Assembly: GCA_964437445.1 (NCBI GenBank)
Contig: CAYTGR010000013.1
Span: 1 to 64,000, forward strand
Direction: 5' to 3'
Source: CAYTGR01 sp964437445
Lineage (GTDB): Bacteria > Chloroflexota > Anaerolineae > B4-G1 > SLSP01
Length of the DNA: 64,000 bases
Position 1 is the first letter of the stretch. Each line of letters starts with the position of its first letter. The translations under genes were made by a program, and so were the position numbers. Under the pieces are notes generated by a model. The model had not been told where the DNA came from and ran no database searches. It saw only the letters and a list, made by a program, of their open reading frames with translations. Of this stretch, positions 51,356 through 59,921 are shown piece by piece.

Positions 51356-53587
51356 ATGGCGCTCCACAAACCCTGTTTACTCCTCGTGGCCTTGCTGTGC
51401 CTGTTGCCGGGCCTCAAGGCCGTGCCTTCGCCCCAGCCGGCGCTGGCGGTGCAGGAGATTTATACCGACGCGCTGGCAGCGGGGTGGAGCAATTGGTCCT
51501 GGGCCACAGTGAATTTGCAGGCCACCGCGCCGGTCCACTCGGGCAGCCGCAGCATTGCCGTGACCTGTAGCGCCTGGCAGGGACTTTATTTGCATTACCC
51601 TGAACTTGCCACGGCCGGCTTTACACATTTACGCTTTTTCATCCATGGCGGCAGCGCCGGTGGCCAGCAGCTCCACGTGTACGCGACCTATCCGGTCAAC
51701 GGCTCCGACCAGAATGGGCCGGCGGTCGCTGTGTCGCCGCCGGCGGCCAATACCTGGAGCGAAGTGCGCATTGCCCTCGCCGACCTGGGGGTGGCGAACG
51801 TCGCGCTGACCGGCCTGATCTGGCAGAATACGACCGGCGGCGCGCAGCCTACGTTTTACGTGGACGATATCGCCCTGGTGGCGGACGAAAGCCCCGACGG
51901 TCCCACCCTGAGCGCCGGCTACCTGCGGCCGCGCGCGGTGCCCGCCGATGGGGGGACGCAAACCGTGGTCCGCGTCCGGGTCGGTGATCCCCAGGGCCTG
52001 TCTGACATCGCCAGCGTGACGTTGGACGGCAGCGCGCTGGGCCGGGGCGCGATCCCCTTGCGCGACGACGGCTGGAGCAACGACGGCGCGACGGGCGATG
52101 GTGTGTACGGGGCCGTGTTCACGGTCGCGCCGGGCACGGCCAGCGGCGAGCCCCAGCTGCTTGTCACCGCGCAAGACCAGGCCGGACATCGCGCCAGTTT
52201 GCAATTGGGCGCGCTGGCCGTGCTGGCCTCGGCGGGCGGCCGGATTCCCTCGGCGTTGCCGCAGCGCCTGGGCTGGGGCTCCAACGCCTGGAGTGAGACG
52301 CCCGGCCAGGACTGGCAGGTCAATAGCGGCGTCCCCTGGAACTACGTTTACCAGTACATCACCTACGACTGGTACGTGAACGGTTGGGGCGGCAACTTTG
52401 TCGGGCGCTTTGTGAACCAGGCCTGGAACAAGGGCTACGTCCCGCTGATATCGGTTTACATGATCCTGGAAGTGCCGCCCAACTGTGGCGAGAGCGCCAC
52501 CTGTTACGCCGCCAAGTTGCAGAACTCCCAGACGGTGAGCACTTATCTGGCCGCACTGCAGGAAGCGGCCCGGCAGGCCCAGGGCCCGCATCCCGTCATC
52601 TTTCACCTGGAGCCTGATTTTTACGGCTACATGCAGCAATTGAGCAACAGCGCCGAGCGCCCGGCCGGCGTCCAGCCCGACGATCCCAGCTCCTACCCCG
52701 TGGCGTTGAACGTGGCCGGCTATCCCAACACCCTGGCCGGATTCGGGCGGCGCATGGTGGATCTGATCCACGCTACCGCGCCCAATGCGCTGGTCGCGCC
52801 GGCCGCGAGCATGTGGGCGACCAACGGCGACCCGAACTCGGTTCCCGTCGCGCAAGTGACCAGCATGGGGCAACGCACGGCGGCCTTCCTGGAAGCGATG
52901 GGCGGGGCGCAGGCGGACCTGCTGGTGGTAGAGTGGAGCGACCGCGACGCGGGTAGCGGCCTGCGTCCCTGGTGGGACGATACGAACCTCACCCTGCCGC
53001 GCCCCACACGGGCGATCTTGTGGGAGAATGCGCTCTCGGTCGCGGCGCACAAGCGGCTGATCTTGTGGCAAATGCCCGTCGGCAACATGGCGTTGGATAA
53101 CACCTGCGACCATTATCGCGATAACCGTGCGGCTTACGTGTTCCAGCACCCCCGTGATTTGGTGGATGCCGGGGTCTTGGCCGTGCTGTTCGGCGGCGGG
53201 GCCGAGTGCCAGACGCAGGTGACGACCGACGGCGGATTTGTCGCCGCGCAAGGCGCGATCGCGTATGCCCGCCCGCTGACGCCAACAGGGCTTGCAGCGG
53301 GCCCGGTGGTCGGACCGCTGGTGCCTGTGCGCTGGGATGAGAACACCGAGCCGGACCTGTGGGGCTATCGGGTCAGCCAGCAACGGGCGCAGGGGGGAGC
53401 AGCTCTTGCCGTTGATGCCGGCCGGAAGAACGCGCGGATGCTTTTGCTTCCGCAGGCCGGCGACTGGCGCGTCAGCGTGGCGGCTTACGACGCCATGGGG
53501 CAGCTGGGGCCGGCCTCGGCCGTCATTACCGTCACAACCACTATCAACGCCCAACAGGTTTTCCTGCCCCTCGTTCAACGCCATTAG
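51356..53587 (+). CDS. Secreted putative glycoside hydrolase with PLV tail
   Basis: The 743-residue protein has a signal peptide (LLLVALLCLLPGLKA). A carbohydrate-binding-like domain (about 30-180; GLYLHYPELATAGFTHLRFF, FYVDDIALVAD) and a beta domain (190-295) follow. Then comes a TIM-barrel-like region (about 300-640) with YQYITYDWYVNGWGGNFVG, VIFHLEPDFYGYMQQ, LLVVEWSDRDAG and RLILWQMPVGNMALD. The E/D-rich strand ends look like an active site, but I cannot name the family. A fibronectin-type domain ends it, then QQVFLPLVQRH. A consensus promoter and GGGAG precede the ATG. Confidence 0.8.
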   Translation: MALHKPCLLLVALLCLLPGLKAVPSPQPALAVQEIYTDALAAGWSNWSWATVNLQATAPVHSGSRSIAVTCSAWQGLYLHYPELATAGFTHLRFFIHGGSAGGQQLHVYATYPVNGSDQNGPAVAVSPPAANTWSEVRIALADLGVANVALTGLIWQNTTGGAQPTFYVDDIALVADESPDGPTLSAGYLRPRAVPADGGTQTVVRVRVGDPQGLSDIASVTLDGSALGRGAIPLRDDGWSNDGATGDGVYGAVFTVAPGTASGEPQLLVTAQDQAGHRASLQLGALAVLASAGGRIPSALPQRLGWGSNAWSETPGQDWQVNSGVPWNYVYQYITYDWYVNGWGGNFVGRFVNQAWNKGYVPLISVYMILEVPPNCGESATCYAAKLQNSQTVSTYLAALQEAARQAQGPHPVIFHLEPDFYGYMQQLSNSAERPAGVQPDDPSSYPVALNVAGYPNTLAGFGRRMVDLIHATAPNALVAPAASMWATNGDPNSVPVAQVTSMGQRTAAFLEAMGGAQADLLVVEWSDRDAGSGLRPWWDDTNLTLPRPTRAILWENALSVAAHKRLILWQMPVGNMALDNTCDHYRDNRAAYVFQHPRDLVDAGVLAVLFGGGAECQTQVTTDGGFVAAQGAIAYARPLTPTGLAAGPVVGPLVPVRWDENTEPDLWGYRVSQQRAQGGAALAVDAGRKNARMLLLPQAGDWRVSVAAYDAMGQLGPASAVITVTTTINAQQVFLPLVQRH

Positions 53588-53648
53588 CGGGATTGGGTTT
53601 TCCCCTCTCTATCATTACAGACAAACAGTCAAGGTCACGTACAAAATT

Positions 53649-53699
53649 CACAGAGCGGCGCTTGAGCGCCGCTCTGTGTGTTGAAGCGCGGTATAAAGT
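53649..53699 (+). repeat. Dispersed GCGCTTGAGCGCC hairpin repeat, copy 3
   Basis: CAGAGCGGCGCT and its complement AGCGCCGCTCTG make a perfect 12-bp hairpin, followed by TTGAAGCGCGGTA. It sits 60 bp after the glycosidase-like gene and may act as its terminator. Confidence 0.6.
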
Positions 53700-53701
53700 A
53701 C

Positions 53702-53759
53702 TTGACAAAATTAAGTTGTATGTTAATATTATCAATATACGACTTGATATTATCAACAT
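53702..53759 (+). promoter_or_regulatory. Promoter with two tandem palindromic operators
   Basis: TTGACA (53702-53707) and TAATAT (53724-53729) are 16 bp apart. TTGATATTATCAA (53744-53756) is a perfect palindrome, and 53723-53735 is the same with one change. The centres are exactly 21 bp (two helical turns) apart, so two dimers could bind on the same DNA face, one over the -10. The DUF2089 protein encoded directly behind is the likely ligand. Confidence 0.7.
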
Positions 53760-53776
53760 AAACCAGGGAGGTTGTG

Positions 53777-54145
53777 ATGCATCCAGTTCCTACGGAATGT
53801 CCGGTCTGCCACGACGATTTATTAGTCACGCGGCTGGTTTGCCGGCGCTGCGGTACGGTGCTCAAAAACCGGTTTGAGCTGGACGCGCTTTCGCGTCTGA
53901 TACCAGAGCAGCGCCATTTCGTGGAGGTGTTTCTCCGCTGTGAGGGGAAACTCAACTGCGTCCAGGACGCGCTGGGGATCTCTTATCCCACCGTCCGCAG
54001 CCGGCTGGACGAAGTCATCCGGGCGTTGGGACCCCGGGCCCCGGAGCCGGCGGGCGCGCCCGCGTCACGTCAGGAGATCCTGGCGCGGCTGGCCCGCCAG
54101 GAGATCACCGCCGAAGAGGCCTTGACCCTGCTGGAAACTTTGTGA
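53777..54145 (+). CDS. DUF2089-family zinc-ribbon/HTH protein
   Basis: The 122-residue protein begins with a zinc ribbon (CPVCHDDL, then CRRCGTV). Its middle region resembles a helix-turn-helix (LDALSRLIPEQRHFVEVFLR, CVQDALGISYPTVRSRLDEV), and the C-terminus (REILARLARQEITAEEALTLLE-like) is a SHOCT-like helix pair. DUF2089 proteins are thought to regulate transcription. I use the ATG at 53777 with AGGGAGG before it. The next gene, 44 bp on, ends in the same helix pair, so the two proteins may interact. Confidence 0.88.
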   Translation: MHPVPTECPVCHDDLLVTRLVCRRCGTVLKNRFELDALSRLIPEQRHFVEVFLRCEGKLNCVQDALGISYPTVRSRLDEVIRALGPRAPEPAGAPASRQEILARLARQEITAEEALTLLETL

Positions 54146-54189
54146 CGAAGCTGGCTTAATTGAATCAAAAGGAGCAAAAGGAGAAGGAG

Positions 54190-55419
54190 ATGTTTGACCA
54201 AACTGTAGCAACCGGGGCCGCGCCCCACATTGTGGTAGAAGAATGTTCAGGTAGCCTGGCCGTGCGGGGGACGGAAACCCGGCAAGTCCGTATCCGCATG
54301 TCGGGTGACGCCGAATCCAGCGCGCTGACCCAGGAAGGGGACGTCCTCACGTTCCGGGCGCCTGGAGATTGCCGTCTTACCTGCCCGCCTGGCACTATGC
54401 TGACCCTCAAAGCCGTGCGGGGGGACTTGCAGGTGCGCATGGTGCACGGGGCGATCACCGCAGGCCAGGTCAATGGTAGCGCCGATTTGCGGGACGTCGG
54501 CTCGCTGGCCCTGGGACAGGTCTCTGGCGATTTGCGCGCGCGGGGTGTGGCCGGGGACGTGGTGGGACAAGGGGTGTCCGGCGACGCCCGCGTCCGGGCG
54601 GTGGCCGGACAACTCACGCTGCACCAGGTCGGCGGCGACCTGCGGGCCGACGCTGTGCAGAAAGGGATCGCCGTGGAAGCTGTGAGCGGCGACGTGCGTT
54701 TAGGCCCGCCCTTTGCTCCGGGGGCTGCTTATCGCCTCAGCGCCGGCGGGGACCTGGTCGTCAGGCTGAATAGAGAGGCCAGCGTCCATTTTAAACTCCA
54801 GGCCAGGGGAAACGTTCAGGTGCGCGTCCCCAACCTGGCCCTGCAAGAGCAAGAGGGAGCGCTGGTAGGGGATTTAGGGACCGGCGAGGCGTTGCTGGAG
54901 GCCTCGGTCGGCGGGCGAGCCGTGCTCAAAGCGGGTGAGTTGGAGAGCGACGAGTTCCCTGAGTCCTACGATCTTGACCTGAGCGTCCTGGATGACCTTG
55001 GCCCGCTGGTTGAGGCGCGGGTCGCTGAGGCCATGGCTGACCTTAATCTGCGGCTGGAAAACGAGGGCTGGTTCATGGCCGATGAAGGCCGGTTGCGGCA
55101 GCGGGTGGAGCAGATTGCCGAACAGGCGGCCGAGCGCGCCCGTCAGGCCGCCGAACGGGAGGCCGAGCGGGCCCGCCGGGCGGCCGAACGGGAGGCCGAG
55201 CGGGCCCGTATCCAGGCGGAACAGGCTGAGCGGCGCTGGCAGCGGGCCAGTGGTCACCGGCCGGCCGCCCCGCCGACGCCACCGGCTCCTCCAGCTCCGC
55301 CGGCCTCTGCGACCGACACGATCACACGCGAGGAACGGCTGCGGGTGTTGCGGTTGGTGGAAGCGGGCCGGCTCACGCCCGAGGAGGCCTCCGATTTGAT
55401 TGCAGCTCTGATGAGCTGA
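54190..55419 (+). CDS. DUF4097-like adhesin-type protein with coiled coil and SHOCT-like end
   Basis: The 409-residue protein has a beta-helix-like DUF4097 region (about 1-230) with short Gly/Val/Asp repeats (SGDLRARGVAGDVVGQGVSG, VGGDLRADAVQKGIAVEAVS). A coiled coil follows (about 285-355; EQAAERARQAAEREAERARR), then an Ala/Pro linker and a C-terminal helical part EERLRVLRLVEAGRLTPEEA similar to the end of the DUF2089 protein. No signal peptide. I chose the ATG at 54190. It forms an operon with DUF2089. Function unknown; such pairs are seen as stress or envelope regulators. Confidence 0.83.
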   Translation: MFDQTVATGAAPHIVVEECSGSLAVRGTETRQVRIRMSGDAESSALTQEGDVLTFRAPGDCRLTCPPGTMLTLKAVRGDLQVRMVHGAITAGQVNGSADLRDVGSLALGQVSGDLRARGVAGDVVGQGVSGDARVRAVAGQLTLHQVGGDLRADAVQKGIAVEAVSGDVRLGPPFAPGAAYRLSAGGDLVVRLNREASVHFKLQARGNVQVRVPNLALQEQEGALVGDLGTGEALLEASVGGRAVLKAGELESDEFPESYDLDLSVLDDLGPLVEARVAEAMADLNLRLENEGWFMADEGRLRQRVEQIAEQAAERARQAAEREAERARRAAEREAERARIQAEQAERRWQRASGHRPAAPPTPPAPPAPPASATDTITREERLRVLRLVEAGRLTPEEASDLIAALMS

Positions 55420-55461
55420 GGCTGTTCTCGGCGTGATGCAATCCGTATGGAAGAAGAATGG

Positions 55462-55496
55462 GGTTTTTGCGCGCGGCTTCGCCGCGCGCAAAAACC
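55462..55496. terminator. Strong bidirectional-type terminator hairpin
   Basis: GGTTTTTGCGCGCGGC and its exact complement form a 16-bp stem with loop TTC. The stem itself supplies an A/T-rich base on each side. Confidence 0.8.
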
Positions 55497-55533
55497 AGCT
55501 TATAAAGATAAAGATTTGTCGTCTGCGGTTGAT

Positions 55534-55583
55534 TTGACAGAATCCTCATCCGGTATAAAATAGTTTCATCTGTTAACTGTTAA
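55534..55583 (+). promoter_or_regulatory. Promoter and possible operator of the MarR gene
   Basis: TTGACA (55534-55539) and TAAAAT (55556-55561) are 16 bp apart. TTAACTGTTAA (55573-55583), a small palindrome just behind the expected transcription start, may be the MarR operator. Confidence 0.65.
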
Positions 55584-55620
55584 GATTCTTTATTAATCGC
55601 CCTGCGTCAGGAGACATCTT

Positions 55621-56088
55621 ATGCTAAATGAACCGCTGCCGGCAGAGCAGCTGGAGCAGGTGATTGACCGGTTCTGGGAGACGGTTCCGCCGCTGTGGAA
55701 CCAGGTCCGTGCCCATATCCGCGCCGTCGCCGCTGCCGAGTTTGGTCTCACGGTGGAGCAGTTCCACATCCTCCGGCATATCCGCCGGGGCGTGACTTCG
55801 GTGAGCGAGCTGGCGGCCGCCAAGCAGATCAGCCGCCCGGCCGTCAGTCAGGCCGTGGATGGACTGGTCCAGCGCGGCCTGATCAGCCGCACGCCCAACT
55901 TAGTCGACCGGCGCTGCGTGCAGCTGGAACTCACGCCGGCCGGCAGCGCTTTGCTGGCAGCGGTGTTTGAAAACACCCACGCCTGGATGAAGGAGCAGCT
56001 GGCAGGGCTCACTCCGGGGGAGTTAGCGGAGCTGCTGGGGGCCCTGGAAGCGCTGAAAAAGGTACAGGCCCGCTGGTCGGCCGAATGA
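55621..56088 (+). CDS. MarR-family regulator
   Basis: The 155-residue protein has the MarR winged helix: FGLTVEQFHILRHIRRGVTS, SELAAAKQISRPAVSQAVDG and the wing RTPNLVDRRCVQLELTPAG. MarR proteins repress exporters until a toxic ligand releases them. AGGAG precedes the ATG. Three ABC exporter genes follow, the first 39 bp after its stop, so it likely controls them and itself through the TTAACTGTTAA site. Confidence 0.93.
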   Translation: MLNEPLPAEQLEQVIDRFWETVPPLWNQVRAHIRAVAAAEFGLTVEQFHILRHIRRGVTSVSELAAAKQISRPAVSQAVDGLVQRGLISRTPNLVDRRCVQLELTPAGSALLAAVFENTHAWMKEQLAGLTPGELAELLGALEALKKVQARWSAE

Positions 56089-56127
56089 TGGTTTTCCAGG
56101 CGGGCGAAGCGCGAGGGGAGGGGTAAG

Positions 56128-58089
56128 ATGATGGGAATGCATGGGGGTGGCCCCTGGCCCGGGTTTTTGCGGGCACCTGCCGAAAAGCCTCAGCTCACCT
56201 GGGGGCTGCTGAAGCGCGTCCTGGGGTACTCCACGCCCTATCGCTGGCAAATTGCAGCTGTAGCCGCGATCATTTTTCTCACCGCGTTCCTGAATCTGTT
56301 GCCCCCGCTGATTTTTCGGGAATTGATTGACCACACGCTGCCGGACCGCGACCTCCAGCGTTTGGTCTTGTTGGCCGGGGGGATTTTTCTCGTGCCGCTA
56401 GCCAATGGCGGGCTGGATGTGATCCAACGACGGCTGCGCGCGCAGGCCGGCGAAGGGGTGATTTACGACCTGCGGGTGGCGCTCTTCGCCCATTTGCAAC
56501 GCCTGTCGTTGCGCTTCTTTACCCACACCAAGGTCGGCGAGCTGATGAGCCGTTTGAACAACGACGTGGTCGGCGCGCAAAATGCCATCAGCAACACGCT
56601 GGTGAACATTTTTTACGATCTGGTGCAAGCCATTGTTCTGTTGGTCGTGATGTTCTCTCTGGAATGGCGGCTGACCCTGCTCAGCCTGATTTTGTTGCCG
56701 CTATTCGTCGTCGTTGCGCGGCGGGTGGGGGTACGCCTGCGCGACACCGCCCGCGAGCAGATGGATCTCAACGCCCAGATGAATGCCATGGCGAACGAAA
56801 CGCTCAACATCGGCGGGGCGTTGCTGGTGAAGCTCTTTGGCCGCTCTGTTGTAGAGGTAGAACGTTTCAGTGGGCGCGCTGCCCTGGTGCGCGACAAGGG
56901 GGTGGAGCGCGCCGTCTTGGGCACCCTCTTTTTCATCAGCATCAGCCTGTTGAGCGCGGCCGGCTCCGCGTTGATCTATGGCGTCGGCGGCTATTTTGTC
57001 ATTCAAAGGGTTTTCACCATTGGCACAATTGTGGCCTTCAGCACCTATCTGGGCAACCTGTACCGGGCCTTGAACTCGCTGGCCAATGCGCCGGTGGAAT
57101 TTGCGACCTCGGTGGTCAGCTTTGAGCGCGTCTTTGAGGTGCTTGACCTGCCGCCCGACATCCCCGAGTCGCCCGACGCCATGGTGCTCCAGGAAGTACG
57201 CGGCGAACTGGTCTTTGAGGATGTTACCTTCAAATATGACGTGGACGAAAAGGCGCTGCTCAGCGACGTGCATCGTTACGGGCAGATGGAAGCCGTGACG
57301 GCGGTGCTCTCCGGGGGCAAAGGGGCAGGTACGGGGAGAAGCCGGGAGGGCAACGGTGGCGGTGAAGAAGCCATCCGCACCCAGGCGCGCGAGATGGCCC
57401 TGGAACACATTGATTTCCGCGTCGCACCCGGCCAGCTGGTGGCGTTGGTCGGCCCCAGCGGGGCGGGCAAGACGACGCTGACCTATCTGATCCCCCGGCT
57501 CTACGATCCCACCGCGGGGCGGATTCTGCTGGATGGGCACGATCTGCGCGCGGTGACGCTGGCCTCGCTCGCGGCCCAGATTGGCATGGTCACCCAGGAA
57601 GCGTATCTGTTTCACGACACGATCCGCACGAACCTGCTCTATGCCCGGCTGGATGCTACCCAGGACGAGCTGGAGGTCGCTACCCGGGCCGCCAACATCC
57701 ACGATTTCATCATGAGCCTGCCCGCCGGCTACGATACCATCGTCGGCGAGCGCGGTTACCGGTTGAGCGGCGGCGAGAAGCAGCGGATTGCGCTGGCGCG
57801 TGTCATCCTCAAGAACCCCCGCATTCTGGTGCTGGATGAAGCCACCAGCCACCTGGATAGCGAATCTGAGGCGCTGATTCAGGAGGCGCTCAAGCGGGTC
57901 ATGGCCGGACGCACCAGTATCGTCATCGCGCACCGCCTGAGCACCATCCTGGCCGCCGACCTGATCCTGGTCTTTGACCGGGGCCGGATTGTGGAGCGCG
58001 GCACGCATCAAGACCTGTTGGCCCTGGGCGGGCTGTACGCCCAATTATACGAGACCCAGTTCAGCCGTGGGCGCGGGTTCTCATTCTGA
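56128..58089 (+). CDS. ABC exporter with insertion in the ATPase domain
   Basis: The 653-residue protein fuses six membrane helices (1-335) and an ATPase. All catalytic motifs are canonical: Walker A GPSGAGKTT from residue 442, LSGGEKQRIALARV, Glu571 in VLDEATSHLD and His602 in VIAHRLST. Unusually, about 50 residues (372-421: ALLSDVHRYGQMEAVTAV, then a Gly-rich stretch with SGGKGAGTGRSREGNGGG) interrupt the region between the first strands of the ATPase. It is probably a homodimeric drug/lipid exporter, cotranscribed with the MarR gene. Confidence 0.93.
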   Translation: MMGMHGGGPWPGFLRAPAEKPQLTWGLLKRVLGYSTPYRWQIAAVAAIIFLTAFLNLLPPLIFRELIDHTLPDRDLQRLVLLAGGIFLVPLANGGLDVIQRRLRAQAGEGVIYDLRVALFAHLQRLSLRFFTHTKVGELMSRLNNDVVGAQNAISNTLVNIFYDLVQAIVLLVVMFSLEWRLTLLSLILLPLFVVVARRVGVRLRDTAREQMDLNAQMNAMANETLNIGGALLVKLFGRSVVEVERFSGRAALVRDKGVERAVLGTLFFISISLLSAAGSALIYGVGGYFVIQRVFTIGTIVAFSTYLGNLYRALNSLANAPVEFATSVVSFERVFEVLDLPPDIPESPDAMVLQEVRGELVFEDVTFKYDVDEKALLSDVHRYGQMEAVTAVLSGGKGAGTGRSREGNGGGEEAIRTQAREMALEHIDFRVAPGQLVALVGPSGAGKTTLTYLIPRLYDPTAGRILLDGHDLRAVTLASLAAQIGMVTQEAYLFHDTIRTNLLYARLDATQDELEVATRAANIHDFIMSLPAGYDTIVGERGYRLSGGEKQRIALARVILKNPRILVLDEATSHLDSESEALIQEALKRVMAGRTSIVIAHRLSTILAADLILVFDRGRIVERGTHQDLLALGGLYAQLYETQFSRGRGFSF

Positions 58090-58172
58090 CGAAAATGAGC
58101 GGCATAAGAATCCCACAAACGGGGGGGCGCTTCTGCTCTCTATTTCCTGCCCCCTCTTAACGGAGCAATTTC

Positions 58173-59918
58173 ATGGCCTATGTTTTTAAACTCAAGTCGT
58201 TCGTCAAGCCGTATTGGCGATTGGCGCTGCTCTCGCTGGTCCTGCTGGTCGGCCTCGTGTTTATGGATCTTGCCATTCCCCGGTTGATTCAGCGCATCAT
58301 TGACCAGGGGATCGCCCGCCAGGATCTGCCGACGGTGGTCAACACGGCGTTGATCATGCTTGGCCTTTCGGTGTTGAGCACGCTCTTTGCCGTCGGCAAC
58401 AACATCTTTTCCATCCGGGCCGGCGAAGGGGTGGCGCGCGACTTGCGGGAAGCGCTTTTTCTCAAAATCCAATCCTTCTCCTTTGGCAACCTGGATCAGT
58501 TGAGCACCGGGCAATTGCTGGTTCGGCTCAGTAGCGATACTACGCTCTTCCAGCGGATGGTGCAGGTGCTTTTGCGCATCGGTACCCGCGCACCGCTGCT
58601 GATGATCGGCAGTTTGATTTTGATGTTTAATACCGACCGCCGGCTGGCCCTGCTGATGATCCCTTTGCTGATCATCACTTTGGGGATTGTCACCTTTTTC
58701 ATTGCTAAGATGGGGCCGCTTTTCCGCACCGCCCAGCAAAAGCTGGATTGGTTGAATACGGTGTTGCAGGAGGCCATTGCCGGCGTGCGCGTCGTCAAGG
58801 CCTTTGTGCGCGAGGACCACGAGCGCGCGCGTTTCGCTGCGGCCAATGAGTCCTACACTGACCGCTCCATTCAGGTGATGCGTTTTATGGCGACGCTGGG
58901 CCCGGCGTTGAGCATTTTCGTGAACGTGGGGGTGGTGATGGTCATCTGGGCCGGCGGGCTCCAGGCGATCCAGGGCCGGCTCTCGTTAGGGCAGATTGTT
59001 GCTTTCACCAATTACTTGCTTACCACACTGGGACCACTCACCATCATGGTCATGCTCTCCAACGTGGTGGCAGCGGCGACTGCCTCCGCCGAGCGGATTG
59101 TCCAGGTGCTGGAGATGGTGCCGGAGGTGCAGGACGCCCCGGATGCCCTCACGCTCCCGGCGCTGGAAAAGCCACAGGTGGTCTTTGAGAATGTGGCCTT
59201 TCACTATAACGGCGCGACCGACAGCGCGGTGCTGAACGGTGTGACCTTTACCGCCGAACCCGGCCAGACGGTGGCCCTGCTGGGCGCGACCGGGGCCGGG
59301 AAATCCACTCTCGTCAATTTGATCCCCCGCTTTTACGACGTGGCCGCCGGCCGGGTGTTGCTCAACGGCGTGGATATCCGCCGGCTGCAGCAGGATAGCC
59401 TGCTGGCCCACATCGGCATTGTGCCGCAGGAGACGGTGCTCTTCTCCGGCACCGTGCGCGATAACATCCGCTACGGTTGCCCCAACGCCGACGACGCGGC
59501 GGTCGTCGCGGCGGCCCAGGCGGCCCAGGCCCACGAGTTTATCCTGAATCTGCCTCAAGGCTACGACACGCACGTTGAGGAGCGCGGGGTCAACCTCTCG
59601 GGCGGCCAAAAGCAGCGCCTGGCCATCGCCCGCGCGCTGCTCATGCGCCCGGCCATCCTTATCCTGGACGACAGCACCAGTTCGGTAGACGTGGAGACCG
59701 AGACGAAAATCCAGGATGCGCTCGTGACGTGGATGCACGACCGGACCTGTTTTGTGGTGGCGCAGCGCATCAGCACCGTTTTGCGGGCCGACAAAATCCT
59801 GGTGCTGGATCAGGGCCGCGTGGTCGCTGAGGGGACGCACAGTCAGCTGTTGCAGTCCTGTCCGATTTATCAAGAGATCTACGCCTCCCAGCTGGGCAAT
59901 GGCGTGACCCTGGAGTAG
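58173..59918 (+). CDS. ABC exporter subunit with degenerate ATP site
   Basis: The 581-residue protein has six membrane helices and an ATPase with Walker A GATGAGKST from residue 371 and canonical signature LSGGQKQRLAIARAL. The catalytic Glu after Walker B is Asp500 (LILDDSTSSVD), and the switch His is Gln531 (VVAQRIST). This is the pattern of the TM287/BmrC-type half in heterodimeric exporters, in which one of the two ATP sites hydrolyses poorly. Its partner is the next gene, three bases downstream. Confidence 0.95.
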   Translation: MAYVFKLKSFVKPYWRLALLSLVLLVGLVFMDLAIPRLIQRIIDQGIARQDLPTVVNTALIMLGLSVLSTLFAVGNNIFSIRAGEGVARDLREALFLKIQSFSFGNLDQLSTGQLLVRLSSDTTLFQRMVQVLLRIGTRAPLLMIGSLILMFNTDRRLALLMIPLLIITLGIVTFFIAKMGPLFRTAQQKLDWLNTVLQEAIAGVRVVKAFVREDHERARFAAANESYTDRSIQVMRFMATLGPALSIFVNVGVVMVIWAGGLQAIQGRLSLGQIVAFTNYLLTTLGPLTIMVMLSNVVAAATASAERIVQVLEMVPEVQDAPDALTLPALEKPQVVFENVAFHYNGATDSAVLNGVTFTAEPGQTVALLGATGAGKSTLVNLIPRFYDVAAGRVLLNGVDIRRLQQDSLLAHIGIVPQETVLFSGTVRDNIRYGCPNADDAAVVAAAQAAQAHEFILNLPQGYDTHVEERGVNLSGGQKQRLAIARALLMRPAILILDDSTSSVDVETETKIQDALVTWMHDRTCFVVAQRISTVLRADKILVLDQGRVVAEGTHSQLLQSCPIYQEIYASQLGNGVTLE

Positions 59919-59921
59919 GCC

